Notes: a model not told the origin generated them from the sequence alone. Positions 1-8,359 are shown, numbered from the stretch's first letter. The stretch is DNA of 64,000 nucleotides from Colwellia sp. MB02u-6 (GCF_014077095.1 NZ_JACGVG010000027.1:1-64000), one strand, 5' to 3'. A program made the numbers and translations.

Positions 1-43
1 TAGTGTGGGAGTTCCCATGTGAGAGTAGGACATTGCTAGGCTT
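1..43 (+). rRNA. rrf: 5S ribosomal RNA, 3' end only
   Basis: The first 43 bases match the 3' part of gammaproteobacterial 5S rRNA. The TAGTGTGGG segment, the complementary CCCAT arm, the conserved GAGAGTAGGA and the closing GCTAGGC are all present. The gene enters from the left edge of the window, so a ribosomal RNA operon ends here. A strong intrinsic terminator follows about 13 bases later, which fits the end of an rrn transcript. The exact 3' end is placed by similarity to E. coli and could be off by a few bases. Confidence 0.9.
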
Positions 44-56
44 CTATTTAGAGAGA

Positions 57-82
57 CCCGTAGCTAACGCTACGGGTTTTTT
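57..82 (+). terminator. Rho-independent terminator of the rRNA operon
   Basis: A perfect 8-bp stem (CCCGTAGC / GCTACGGG) with the 4-base loop TAAC is followed by six T residues. It lies just after the 5S rRNA end and ends the rRNA transcript. Confidence 0.92.
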
Positions 83-163
83 GCTTTCTGGCATTTGATA
101 AATAAAGCTTGAGATTTGAGCATTAACTTGCTGTAATCTCAAAGGTTATAACAACTCCAATAA

Positions 164-301
164 TTAACTAGTCAACTTTGCCCAGTCCCTCCAGGATAGA
201 AATAAGGCCCGTTCTTTATCAGCTATGAAGTTGTTCCATGCAATAGAGCACTTATCCACTATATCCTCATAATCAGTGAACGAGCGATTCGCTATTTCAT
301 T
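164..301 (-). mobile_element. Degenerate remnant of an IS630-family transposase C-terminus
   Basis: Read on the minus strand, this stretch translates without a stop from about 301 down to a TAA at 164-166. It gives a peptide with the segments NRSFTDYEDIVDK, AWNNFIADKE and SWRDWAKL. This resembles the C-terminal end of IS630-family DDE transposases, which typically read NR.F..YE.I.D...AWN.........RDW. Upstream (above 301) the frame hits a stop and no catalytic DDE core is seen, so only a tail survives. It sits directly behind an rRNA operon. The family call rests on remembered motif similarity. Confidence 0.6.
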
Positions 302-519
302 TTAAAAGCTTATTTTACTTTGACTATCCATCAGTGCTCGTATTTTTTAATAAGCAATACAAAGGTTTGGGATGGTGAGTACAGACTCAAGTGATCTGGT
401 TAGTAAAAGTCAGCACAAGGTTTAACTTTACGCATTAATTCTAAATAATAATGCAAATGTAGCGGTAAATTGTCGTAATATAGATAAACTAAGTAATGTA
501 CATTATATGGAATTAATTT
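302..519. other. Intergenic region upstream of the MscS gene
   Basis: AT-rich DNA between the transposase remnant and the mechanosensitive channel gene. No convincing gene or RNA is visible. It presumably holds the channel's promoter, but no clear -35/-10 pair could be chosen. Confidence 0.5.
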
Positions 520-1413
520 ATGGATGAATCTAGCAGCTCAAGCGCAACAGAACAGGTAAGTAAAACCTTAGATCCTGTCAACTTACTTAAAGATGAAATT
601 GATCAAGTGGGTCGTATTTACAATATCATTATTGAGTTTTTCACCAATTACAGTTTTCAATTAATTGGTGCGTTTATCATCTTCATTATTGGTTACATTT
701 TTGCTGGTAAAATAGCGACTTTCGTACTGAAATTATGTGAGCGACATAAGCTTGATGTCACCCTGAGTCGCTTTTTAGCGAATACCAGTAAAATGTTAAT
801 TGTAGTGATGATAACCATCATTTCTTTAGGTAAATTAGGTATTAGTGTTACGCCATTTATTGCCGCTATAGGTGCTATTTCATTAGGTGCGGGTTTAGCT
901 CTGCAAGGCTTGCTGGCTAACTATGCTGCCGGCTTTAATATTATTATTATTCGTCCCTTTGTGGTGGGTGATACGATTACGGTGCGTGGCGTTACTGGGC
1001 TAGTGAAAGAGGTTTTACTGGCATACACAATATTGTCAGATGAAGACAATGTTGAAATTACCATTCCGAATAAACATATCGTGGGTGAAATATTACATAA
1101 TTCAAGCCACGACTCGTTGTTAGAGTTAAGTGTTGGCATTGATTATAGCGAAAACCCGTTAGCGGTGGTGGCGTTGCTTGAAGAGGTGATTGGACAGTTA
1201 GACATTGTGAGTAAAGCTCGTAAGCCTCTGATTGGTATCGATGCTTTTGCTGATAGTGCTATTAACATCGCGGTGCGCTTGTGGACCCCAACAGAAAATT
1301 TATACAGTGCTAAATATAAAGCGAATAAAGAAATTTATTTAGCGTTAGATAAAGCCAATATTAAAATTCCATTCCCACAACGTGATGTTCATCTTATTAA
1401 GGATCTGGTTTGA
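520..1413 (+). CDS. Small-conductance mechanosensitive channel, MscS family
   Basis: An inner-membrane channel of 297 aa that opens under membrane tension and releases solutes during hypo-osmotic shock. After a polar N-terminus of about 40 residues there are three hydrophobic segments at roughly 43-65, 85-107 and 110-137. The last is the Gly/Ala-rich pore-lining helix (GAISLGAGLALQGLLAN), followed by the family hallmark of RPF.VGD.I at the start of the beta domain. The mixed alpha/beta cytoplasmic cage domain runs to the end. Length agrees with E. coli MscS (286 aa). The ATG at 520 is the only sensible start. The next gene starts 28 bp after this one stops, so the two may be co-transcribed. 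Confidence 0.9.
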   Translation: MDESSSSSATEQVSKTLDPVNLLKDEIDQVGRIYNIIIEFFTNYSFQLIGAFIIFIIGYIFAGKIATFVLKLCERHKLDVTLSRFLANTSKMLIVVMITIISLGKLGISVTPFIAAIGAISLGAGLALQGLLANYAAGFNIIIIRPFVVGDTITVRGVTGLVKEVLLAYTILSDEDNVEITIPNKHIVGEILHNSSHDSLLELSVGIDYSENPLAVVALLEEVIGQLDIVSKARKPLIGIDAFADSAINIAVRLWTPTENLYSAKYKANKEIYLALDKANIKIPFPQRDVHLIKDLV

Positions 1414-1441
1414 TTTTTGTGCCGTTTACACTGGATTTATT

Positions 1442-2152
1442 ATGGCGTTAAATAAAGCTAGGCTGGATCGATTTCTGGCACAATATTGTCAGGTTAATCG
1501 CAAAAGTGTTCGACTAATATTGGCGCAAAATAGAGTATTGATCAATGATGTAGTCGCTCATGATATTGATGAAATTATTGATACCTTTAGCCATATCACC
1601 TTGGATGGTAAAGTGATCCAAGCTAATTGTGCCTATTATATTATGCTGAATAAGCCTGTGGGTGTTGTCAGTGCAACCCGTGATACAAAGCATAAAACAG
1701 TGCTTGATTTACTTGAATATTCGTTTAAAAATGAACTGCATATTGTTGGCCGACTTGATCTTAATACTTCTGGTTTGCTGCTAATGACCAATGATAGCCG
1801 TTGGTCAGAACGCTTAACTTTACCCGAGAAAAAAATAACTAAACGTTATATAGTAACCTTGAAAAATAAACTTACCGCCGAATATATAGCCGCTTTTGCC
1901 GAAGGTATGTATTTTGCGTTTGAGGACATTACGACTCAGCCTGCAAAGTTAACTATTATATCTGACTATCGAGCACAAGTTGAAATTTTTGAAGGACGTT
2001 ACCACCAAGTCAAGCGCATGTTTGGCCGTTTTCGTAACCCGGTGATGGCTTTGCACCGATGTTCTATTGGCAATTTACAACTTGATCAGCACTTAGCTGT
2101 TGGGCTAAGTAGAAAGCTAACCGCGCCCGAGGTTAATAATATTAATCAATAA
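1442..2152 (+). CDS. RsuA/RluB/E/F-family pseudouridine synthase
   Basis: Isomerises a specific uridine in ribosomal RNA to pseudouridine. The N-terminal 60 residues form an S4-like RNA-binding domain (RLDRFLAQ). Then come the family's YIMLNKPVGVVSAT motif, the catalytic GRLDLNTSGLLLMTND motif with its aspartate, and the C-terminal EGRYHQVKRMF motif. Overall it looks closest to RsuA, which modifies U516 of 16S rRNA, but RluE/RluF-type specificity cannot be excluded. An in-frame ATG at 1382 would overlap the channel gene. The ATG at 1442 is preferred because the protein then begins directly at the S4 domain (236 aa). Confidence 0.85.
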   Translation: MALNKARLDRFLAQYCQVNRKSVRLILAQNRVLINDVVAHDIDEIIDTFSHITLDGKVIQANCAYYIMLNKPVGVVSATRDTKHKTVLDLLEYSFKNELHIVGRLDLNTSGLLLMTNDSRWSERLTLPEKKITKRYIVTLKNKLTAEYIAAFAEGMYFAFEDITTQPAKLTIISDYRAQVEIFEGRYHQVKRMFGRFRNPVMALHRCSIGNLQLDQHLAVGLSRKLTAPEVNNINQ

Positions 2153-2192
2153 TAGGCGCTTCAATGCATGAATATTGAGGCGTAAAATTACT

Positions 2193-2237
2193 ACAACAAT
2201 TACAACAATCACAACAGTCACAACAGTCACAACAGTC
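2193..2237 (+). repeat. Five tandem copies of a 9-bp unit (ACAACARTY)
   Basis: Five head-to-tail 9-bp units lie 37 bp upstream of the FKBP gene. The last three are identical (ACAACAGTC) and the first two differ by one or two bases (ACAACAATT, ACAACAATC). The array lies in the 5' leader or promoter region, where copy-number change by slippage could alter spacing. Confidence 0.85.
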
Positions 2238-2273
2238 ACAAGAAATCATAAAAAATAATAATAAGGAATAAGA

Positions 2274-2747
2274 ATGTTTAAGTATATTATGCTAATTATT
2301 GTACTGGCCTTAATTGTCAGCTTCTTTGTACGAAATAATGCTAACCGTGAAGTAGCAAAGGTTAATGCTGTGCTAACGGCAGATTTTTTAGAAAATAATA
2401 AACAAGTCGTCGGTGTGATTGAAACAGCTTCTGGCTTGCAGTATCAGGTATTAAACCCAGGACAGGGTGAGGTTCATCCAATGGCAAGCACAAAAGTAAA
2501 AGTCCATTATCACGGCACTTTACTTGATGGCACAGTTTTCGACAGTTCAGTTGAAAGAAATGAACCGATTAGTTTTGGCTTAAATCAAGTGATTAAGGGT
2601 TGGACAGAAGGTTTACAGCTAATGGTAGTAGGTGAGAAAACCCGCTTATTTATACCGGCAGAGCTAGGTTATGGTAATAGTGCGGCAGGTAAAATTCCGC
2701 CCGGCTCATTATTGATTTTTGATGTTGAATTACTGGCTATTGAGTAG
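2274..2747 (+). CDS. FKBP-type peptidyl-prolyl cis-trans isomerase, membrane-anchored
   Basis: A 157-aa protein-folding enzyme that speeds cis/trans isomerisation of X-Pro bonds. Residues 3-20 form one hydrophobic segment that should act as an uncleaved anchor or signal. The linker at 25-50 is polar. The C-terminal domain (about 55-157) is a complete FKBP fold with VKVHYHGTLLDGTVFDSS, the VIKGWTEGLQLM segment and the closing GYG...IPPGSLLIFDVELL. It resembles E. coli FklB/FkpA in its catalytic domain but lacks their N-terminal dimerisation domain. A purine-rich AATAAGGAATAAG stretch just upstream supplies the ribosome-binding site. Confidence 0.9.
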   Translation: MFKYIMLIIVLALIVSFFVRNNANREVAKVNAVLTADFLENNKQVVGVIETASGLQYQVLNPGQGEVHPMASTKVKVHYHGTLLDGTVFDSSVERNEPISFGLNQVIKGWTEGLQLMVVGEKTRLFIPAELGYGNSAAGKIPPGSLLIFDVELLAIE

Positions 2748-3016
2748 TTCACTTAACTGCCCCCTAGTTCAATGACTTATATTAAATAACAAAACAGTTT
2801 TAACAGTGTTGCCAACGCGATACTAGAATAATGGTTATTTTCTTAATTTAGTCGTTTGTTAACGTTTAACTTGCTAGCAACCAAGTAATCAACGGCTTGT
2901 CATGGCGTTTTATGTTACCTACTCTTGGTTTTCTTAAACTTCTTTAGCAAACGGCGATATCTAACTATCCAGAATACTTCATAGCAGCGAATGCCGTCTT
3001 CCTCAAGTGGCTTACT

Positions 3017-4390
3017 CTATTCTTCCCTAAAGGCTTCTGCCGAAAGATGGTGGCGATTAAGCAATTTGTAAAATTCGGTGCGATTTCTTTGTGCTATTTT
3101 CGCTGCCTGTGAAACATTCCCGGCCGTAATTTTTAACAGCTTGGCAAGATAATCGCGTTCAAATTTATCTCTGGCTTGGACAAATGACGGTAAAATTGTG
3201 GTGTTATCGCGCAGTGCATTCTTTACCAACATTTCGCTGATTAATGGTTCAGTAGACAACGCGAGTGTTTGCTCAACCACATTTTGTAATTGTCTTATAT
3301 TGCCTGGCCAAGTTGCACTGATTAACACTTCCATGGCCTCTTGCGAAAAACCAGTAATATTGATGTGTGACTGGTCGGCAGACTGACTTAAAAAGTATTG
3401 CGCAAGTAATGGGATATCTTCTCGACGTTCAGACAAGGGTGGCAACTCTAACTCAACGACATTGAGTCGGTAATACAAGTCTTCACGAAATGTTTTGTCA
3501 ATAATAGCTTGCTGTAAATTTTTATGGGTTGCTGAAATAATCCTAACATCAACTTTAATCGCTTGTGTGCTACCCACGGGGCGTATTTCTCGTTCTTGCA
3601 AGGTACGTAGCAGTTTTACCTGAAAATTCATTGGCATATCACCAATTTCATCCAAAAAGAGTGTACCGCCATCTGTCGCTTGAAATAAGCCAATATGATT
3701 TTTTTCCGCGCCGGTAAATGCGCCTTTAATATGACCAAATAATTCAGACTCTAGCAGCTGCTCAGGAATAGCAGCGCAGTTAATAGCGGTAAATGTTTGT
3801 TGGTGTCGAGGGCTTGCCAAATGAATCGCCTTTGCCAACAGCTCTTTACCTGTACCACTTTGGCTTTGAATAAGTAAACTAAAATCACTTCTTGCCACTT
3901 GCTTACTTTGTTGTAAAAGCGACTCCATAATAGTACTACGACTAATAATTTTATCACGCCATTGGTTATCAGCCTGACTGTGGTTGAGTTCTGCTGGTTG
4001 CAGGCGAATGGCTTGTTGTACTATTTCCAGTAGCTCTTTACTCTCAAAAGGTTTAGTGAGAAAACTAAAAACCCCCTGTTTAGTGGCATTAATTGCATCA
4101 GGAATAGTACCGTGGGCGGTCATGATAATGACGGGAATATGAGGGTGCTTAGCTCTTATTTGTTCAAATAGTGCCATGCCGTCCATGCCTTCCATTTTAA
4201 GATCGCTGATCACTAATTGTGGATGAAAACTCTCGAGTCGGCCTAGGGCTATTTTAGCATTTTTTGCTGACTCAACTTCATAGCCTGCTGCAGCCAAACG
4301 GATAGCAAGTAGCCGCAGCAAGCTAGGATCGTCATCAACGATTAGAATTTTATTGTCTGTTTTAACGGCAGCTGGATTAAGATTGGTCAT
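3017..4390 (-). CDS. glrR: Sigma-54-dependent response regulator GlrR (QseF)
   Basis: An NtrC-class activator of 457 aa. The receiver domain (about 14-130) carries D19, D20, the phospho-acceptor D63, T91 and K113. The AAA+ domain (about 148-385) has a Walker A at 176-183 and the sigma-54-contacting loop GAFTGA at 223-228. A C-terminal Fis-type helix-turn-helix (NVSQAAKIAQRNRTEFYKLL) binds DNA. It is the last gene of the three-gene set with the kinase and lipoprotein upstream, in the same order as E. coli glrK-qseG-glrR. In E. coli this regulator activates the sigma-54 promoter of the small RNA glmY. The targets here are unknown. Confidence 0.9.
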   Translation of the reverse strand: MTNLNPAAVKTDNKILIVDDDPSLLRLLAIRLAAAGYEVESAKNAKIALGRLESFHPQLVISDLKMEGMDGMALFEQIRAKHPHIPVIIMTAHGTIPDAINATKQGVFSFLTKPFESKELLEIVQQAIRLQPAELNHSQADNQWRDKIISRSTIMESLLQQSKQVARSDFSLLIQSQSGTGKELLAKAIHLASPRHQQTFTAINCAAIPEQLLESELFGHIKGAFTGAEKNHIGLFQATDGGTLFLDEIGDMPMNFQVKLLRTLQEREIRPVGSTQAIKVDVRIISATHKNLQQAIIDKTFREDLYYRLNVVELELPPLSERREDIPLLAQYFLSQSADQSHINITGFSQEAMEVLISATWPGNIRQLQNVVEQTLALSTEPLISEMLVKNALRDNTTILPSFVQARDKFERDYLAKLLKITAGNVSQAAKIAQRNRTEFYKLLNRHHLSAEAFREE

Positions 4391-4505
4391 GGGTTATTCT
4401 CGGTGCTTATCTATGGCTATAATATATGGCTAAAATATAGTGCTAAAAATAGAACTTAAATTGCTCTTAATCGCTAGTGCATTTAATAGTGCCTTTAACT
4501 AGCAA

Positions 4506-5078
4506 TTATTGATCTCTTTTATCAATAGCTTGTTCAATATTCTTTAATTGTTTAATAGTTTGTTCTAATAACTTCACTTGTTCGGTTAACGCTTCTTGCT
4601 GTTTTGTTGCCTGCTGTCGTTGTGCTTGTTGAAGCTCTTGTTGCTGGGTAAGCAAGCGGCTTCTCATTAGTAAACATTGATTTAATTGATCGCGCAATAA
4701 GGAAATAAAAGCCTGTTCACTTGGGCTGATATTAGCGAGTGCGGCATTGTTATCATCACTGTTCAATTCATTTAACAATACTTTAGCGTTGAAAACATTG
4801 TAAATAGGTGACGTAGGTAGGCTATAAAGTAGCAGGAGTTTTGTTTGTGCGTCATAGTGCATTAGGCTGTTTTTTTTTGTTGGTTTTGTAAGTATTTTTT
4901 GTTGCTTACTAACCTCATTGGTTAGTTGTTGTTGGTTAAGTTGTTGCAATATTAGGTAATACTCACCATAACTTGTGTTGCTATTCTTGTGTTTGGTGAT
5001 GAGTTGACAACCAGATAACAGCAGTAACCCTATGCTTAGTACTATCATTGTTGATGAAAATCGCTGTAAATTAGCCAT
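4506..5078 (-). CDS. qseG: QseG-like lipoprotein of the GlrK-GlrR system
   Basis: A 190-aa predicted lipoprotein. The signal peptide ends in the lipobox LLSGC with C24 as the lipidated residue. The mature part is polar and Gln-rich, and residues about 125-185 look like coiled coil. Its start codon overlaps the stop of the kinase gene by one base, so translation is coupled. Position between glrK and glrR matches E. coli qseG (yfhG), an outer-membrane lipoprotein linked to kinase signalling. Sequence similarity to QseG is weak by eye; the name rests mostly on gene order and lipoprotein character. Confidence 0.7.
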   Translation of the reverse strand: MANLQRFSSTMIVLSIGLLLLSGCQLITKHKNSNTSYGEYYLILQQLNQQQLTNEVSKQQKILTKPTKKNSLMHYDAQTKLLLLYSLPTSPIYNVFNAKVLLNELNSDDNNAALANISPSEQAFISLLRDQLNQCLLMRSRLLTQQQELQQAQRQQATKQQEALTEQVKLLEQTIKQLKNIEQAIDKRDQ

Positions 5079-6586
5079 TAAACGGATTCCTCTTGTCGAA
5101 AAGCGCGTGGTAAGGTGATTTTTACTTTAGTTCCCTGTTGCTCACTTTGTTCAGCCAAATATTCAATATCGCCATTGAGGCGTAGTATGAGTTCTTTAAC
5201 TATGGTGAGGCCGAGACCACTACCTTTGATTAAATTTTGCTCAGGTGGTGGACCTTGATAAAAAGCATCAAATATTTTGTCTTTACTTTCCTCGGCAATT
5301 CCCATGCCTTGATCGCTAATAAATAGCTGCAAGTGGCCATCTACTAGTGCTGACGAAATATCTATCACGCCTTCATCCGGTGAGTATTTTATCGCGTTGG
5401 ACAAAATGTTATCGATAATAACCGTTACTTGTTTACGGTTACTAAAAAGAGATATATCACTCAAGCTATTGTTAAGAAGTATTTTTTTACGTTTTATGGC
5501 TAACTTTTGCTCTGCGATCACTTGATAGACTACCTCATTAATTTGTATCAACTTGGAATCTTGTAAACTGGTTGAGTCGAGGACAATATTAAAATCGAGT
5601 AAGTCTTCAATATGCTTTTGTAAGCGAAATACGCTGTCTTTGATAATGTGAGAAATTTCTTGTTGCTCGGCATTGAGTTCACCAACACTATTATCATATA
5701 ACAGCTCCGTGCCTTCTCTAATGGCCGCTAGGGGAGTTTTTAATTCATGTGATATATGGCGAATAAAGCTCGATTTTTGCAACTCTAACGCTTGTAAGCG
5801 TGTACGCATGTTTTCCAAGGCTAGCGCTATTTCTTGAATCTCTGGCGAGCCTGTTACTTTGATTTCATGATCAAAATGTCCTTGTTGTAATCGAAAAATA
5901 CTCTGCGTAAGTACTTTAAGCGGACTAGTGATTAAGAAGGTAAATATAGCTGCAATAACTATGCTAATAGGAATAATAACTAAACTCTGGATCATAATAT
6001 CGCGGACAGCTTGTGCGGCCTGTTTAATATTTGTGATATGCAAGGTGTTAAGTTCACCACTTCGCTGAGTAATTCGTTCATAAGTCATATTTAGGGCACT
6101 AAATATGACCTGTATTGGCTTGATGATTGTGCTGTCAGTAGGTGATTTTTGTTCAGCTTCTGGCATGGTCTGTTCAATCAGTGCCGTAACAGTTTGGGCA
6201 TATTCAGTTACCAGTAGCTGTAATTTTTGATCTTGGCTCGCCGCGATTAATTGTTGAGCTAATTGTAATATTTGCTTGCACTGCTCATCATAACTGGTTG
6301 CCAAAGCAGGATCTCGCAGTACTAAATATTGCGCAGCACTGCGTTCCAGTTTGATTTGACTACTTTTCAGTAATTGTTGCTGATCCAATATTTCTGTTAT
6401 ACCAGTAATTGCACTCGCACTTTTTTTTGCAAGCGTATTGACTTGCGAGGCACCAAAAATTAAAGCAACGACCAGAGGTAAAGCGACTAAACCAAACCCT
6501 AATAAGGTTAATGATTTTATTGATAAGCTTTTTATCGACAAATTCCTATTATGCGCTTTACTGGCGAGTGTGATTGAATTGCTCAC
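5078..6586 (-). CDS. glrK: Sensor histidine kinase GlrK (QseE)
   Basis: A 502-aa membrane sensor that phosphorylates GlrR. A transmembrane helix at about 28-50 and a second at 198-220 flank a periplasmic sensor region of about 145 residues. A HAMP linker follows (about 221-272). The dimerisation/phospho-acceptor motif FIRHISHELKTPL places the phosphorylated histidine at H280. The ATP-binding domain has the N box (NAIKYSP), G1 (DQGMGIAEE) and G2 (GSGLGLTIV). A short SLSIK duplication lies before the first membrane helix. This is the first gene of the operon, and the divergent spacer to the EF-hand gene holds the likely promoter. Confidence 0.88.
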   Translation of the reverse strand: MSNSITLASKAHNRNLSIKSLSIKSLTLLGFGLVALPLVVALIFGASQVNTLAKKSASAITGITEILDQQQLLKSSQIKLERSAAQYLVLRDPALATSYDEQCKQILQLAQQLIAASQDQKLQLLVTEYAQTVTALIEQTMPEAEQKSPTDSTIIKPIQVIFSALNMTYERITQRSGELNTLHITNIKQAAQAVRDIMIQSLVIIPISIVIAAIFTFLITSPLKVLTQSIFRLQQGHFDHEIKVTGSPEIQEIALALENMRTRLQALELQKSSFIRHISHELKTPLAAIREGTELLYDNSVGELNAEQQEISHIIKDSVFRLQKHIEDLLDFNIVLDSTSLQDSKLIQINEVVYQVIAEQKLAIKRKKILLNNSLSDISLFSNRKQVTVIIDNILSNAIKYSPDEGVIDISSALVDGHLQLFISDQGMGIAEESKDKIFDAFYQGPPPEQNLIKGSGLGLTIVKELILRLNGDIEYLAEQSEQQGTKVKITLPRAFRQEESV

Positions 6587-6823
6587 AATGTGTGCTTGGG
6601 CCTTTTTTCCTCATAAATATTTATATAGTGTTAGCTAAAAACGCAAAAAAAACAATGCTGTCTCAATACGGAGACAATAGTACTGACAGTTTTTTATTTT
6701 TTTAAATTATTGTTTTATAAATATATTTTATGAGTTAGCTAGAGTCAGTCACTATTTATAAATTATGGTACAGATAAGTTGTTGCTAATTGGAGACATTC
6801 ACTAGGAAAGCATATTATTTAAA

Positions 6824-6837
6824 TTGATAAAAATCAA
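6824..6837 (+). promoter_or_regulatory. FNR-type binding site (TTGAT-N4-ATCAA)
   Basis: A perfect match to the FNR/EtrA consensus TTGATNNNNATCAA lies about 103 bp upstream of the secreted EF-hand gene. A TATGCT hexamer at 6860-6865 sits where a class II FNR promoter would have its -10 element. It suggests activation under low oxygen. It could also affect the divergent glrK gene, whose start is 238 bp away. Confidence 0.6.
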
Positions 6838-6849
6838 TGACCTATGTTT

Positions 6850-6865
6850 TGGCATGAGATATGCT
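6850..6865 (+). promoter_or_regulatory. Possible sigma-54 (-24/-12) promoter
   Basis: The sequence TGGCATGAGATATGCT has the invariant GG and GC at the correct spacing for a sigma-54 promoter (consensus TGGCACG-N4-TTGC), with two deviations. It points toward the EF-hand gene and lies beside the operon of a sigma-54 activator, GlrR. The same bases can be read as the -10 region of an FNR-dependent sigma-70 promoter, so the two readings compete. Confidence 0.35.
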
Positions 6866-6939
6866 TTATATCTATTGTAAGTGGCAAGGGCCATGGCCGG
6901 CATATTTCTTGATGTGCTATCAATTAAAAGGATTCAGAT

Positions 6940-7245
6940 ATGAATAATATGAGCTTAAAAAAACTGTCTATTACTGTTGTTGTCGCATCGCTGGCATCAA
7001 ACCTTGCTTTTGCCAACAATGATGTTACTCAAACAACGCTTAAAGTGGCAGAGCCTACAGCCACTTTTTCTCAATTAGTCACAGATTATGATGTCGATAA
7101 AAGTAATAGCTTAAGTGCAAATGAATTAGCTAAAAATGAGACATTAACAAAAGTTTTTGCTCAGCTCGATATCAATGGTGATACAGAAATTAATGAAGAA
7201 GAATTTAACCAATACCTAGCTAAGATAAAAAAGCTATTATTATAA
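6940..7245 (+). CDS. Small secreted EF-hand calcium-binding protein
   Basis: A 101-aa protein with an N-terminal signal peptide (about 1-25, cleavage after AFA). Two EF-hand loops follow: DYDVDKSNSLSANEL and DINGDTEINEEEF. Both have acidic or polar residues at loop positions 1, 3, 5 and 12, as expected for calcium binding. It should act in the periplasm, but its partner is unknown. A good AAAAGGA ribosome-binding site lies 7 bp before the ATG at 6940. The gene stands alone behind an FNR-like box and ends inside its own terminator hairpin. Confidence 0.8.
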   Translation: MNNMSLKKLSITVVVASLASNLAFANNDVTQTTLKVAEPTATFSQLVTDYDVDKSNSLSANELAKNETLTKVFAQLDINGDTEINEEEFNQYLAKIKKLLL

Positions 7246-7276
7246 AAATAATTTTTTCTATTAATAGCTTTTTTTT
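7231..7276 (+). terminator. Terminator of the EF-hand gene
   Basis: A 9-bp stem (AAGCTATTA / TAATAGCTT) is followed by a T run. The left arm overlaps the last codons of the EF-hand gene. The 22-base loop is long and AT-rich. Confidence 0.65.
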
Positions 7277-7339
7277 CGACTGCTAGTGTTTTTTCAACCA
7301 GGCAGTCGCTAATTTTACTGACTTTAAGGACCTCTCCAC

Positions 7340-7690
7340 ATGAAAAATCAGTCTTCTCAAGATAGCTTGTCCCGTTATGTTAAAATTGATAAATGGATTT
7401 TTGAAGTGAAATCAGTGCGCGCCATACGCGTCGAGGATTTTGGTAAACCTTACACTGCTGTTGCAAATATTGCCTTAAATGGTGACAGCGCATATATTGA
7501 TGGTCTGCTGACTCGTGAAGATGATGACTTTACACGTGAAGACTATCAAACCTTTGGGAAAATGAGTCAGCAATTAGGACTTGAAACCGTAAATTTTGAC
7601 CGTTTTAAGCAACAACGAAAATCTTCAGATACAGTTAAAGTGCCACCAATAAATTATGTTAAACCCGAGTTAAAATTAGTTATAGTATAG
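7340..7690 (+). CDS. Hypothetical protein, 116 aa
   Basis: I do not recognise the family. The protein is soluble and charged, with no signal peptide or membrane segment. An N-terminal half with alternating hydrophobic residues (WIFEVKSVRAIRVEDFG, AVANIALNGDSAYIDGLL) suggests a beta-rich fold. An acidic stretch (REDDDFTREDY) is followed by a Lys/Arg-rich tail. An AAGGA ribosome-binding site precedes the ATG. It lies 57 bp upstream of the FAH-family gene on the same strand and may be co-transcribed with it. Confidence 0.65.
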   Translation: MKNQSSQDSLSRYVKIDKWIFEVKSVRAIRVEDFGKPYTAVANIALNGDSAYIDGLLTREDDDFTREDYQTFGKMSQQLGLETVNFDRFKQQRKSSDTVKVPPINYVKPELKLVIV

Positions 7691-7747
7691 TTATTAGCAC
7701 TGATTGCGTTTTAGCATGGTGCGTTAACCTATTTTAAAGGCAGTCTA

Positions 7748-8359
7748 ATGAATTCGGTTAAAGTCAATAATACTTATATTACATCATCTAAAATTATTTG
7801 TGTTGGTCGAAATTATGCCCTACACATCAGCGAACTTGGTAATGAGGTTCCTGACGATATGGTGTTATTTATGAAACCCAATGCGGCGATTGGTGAGCAG
7901 CTTTGCTCTTACCATCAAGAAACCTTGCATTATGAAGCTGAGCTTTGTTTTCTGTATCAACAAGGTAAATTTTGTGCTGTTGCTATAGGCTTAGATTTGA
8001 CTAAAAGAGCCCTGCAAACTCAGTTAAAAGCTAAAGGCTTGCCATGGGAGCGCGCTAAAGCGTTTACAGGTTCTGCGCTATTTAGCGATTTTGTGACGAT
8101 AGATGTTATTGATAAATGCCTAGCGTTAGCACTTTTTATCAATGGTGAATGCCGACAATCTGCTTCGACTGCGATGATGTTACATTCACCGCAAGCCATA
8201 TTGGATGAAATTCGTTCTTTTATTACGCTAGAAGATGGCGATATTGTGATGACAGGCACACCTGCCGGTGTCGGTGAAGTGGTATCGGGTGATGTTTTTG
8301 AAGGGCGAATACTGAATCAAGATAAGGTCTTAGTGACTAAACAATGGCAAGCAACTTAG
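7748..8359 (+). CDS. Fumarylacetoacetate hydrolase (FAH) family protein
   Basis: A 203-aa single-domain FAH-family enzyme. These metal-dependent enzymes cleave C-C bonds in acylpyruvate or ring-fission products, or act as isomerases or decarboxylases. The family pattern is clear: CVGRNYALHISELGN near the N-terminus, FMKPNAAIG, the metal-ligand HYEAELCFL, the DLTKRALQ...GLPWERAKAF segment, and EDGDIVMTGTPAGVG near the end. Length fits the short YcgM/FAHD1-like subgroup. There is no catabolic gene cluster around it, so the substrate cannot be named. Confidence 0.88.
   Translation: MNSVKVNNTYITSSKIICVGRNYALHISELGNEVPDDMVLFMKPNAAIGEQLCSYHQETLHYEAELCFLYQQGKFCAVAIGLDLTKRALQTQLKAKGLPWERAKAFTGSALFSDFVTIDVIDKCLALALFINGECRQSASTAMMLHSPQAILDEIRSFITLEDGDIVMTGTPAGVGEVVSGDVFEGRILNQDKVLVTKQWQAT

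Larger units (their letters stand above)
6587..6939. other. Divergent intergenic region with regulatory sites
   Basis: A 353-bp AT-rich spacer between glrK (leftward) and the EF-hand gene (rightward). It contains the FNR-like palindrome and the -24/-12-like element listed separately, both close to the EF-hand gene. No further gene is seen. Confidence 0.6.
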
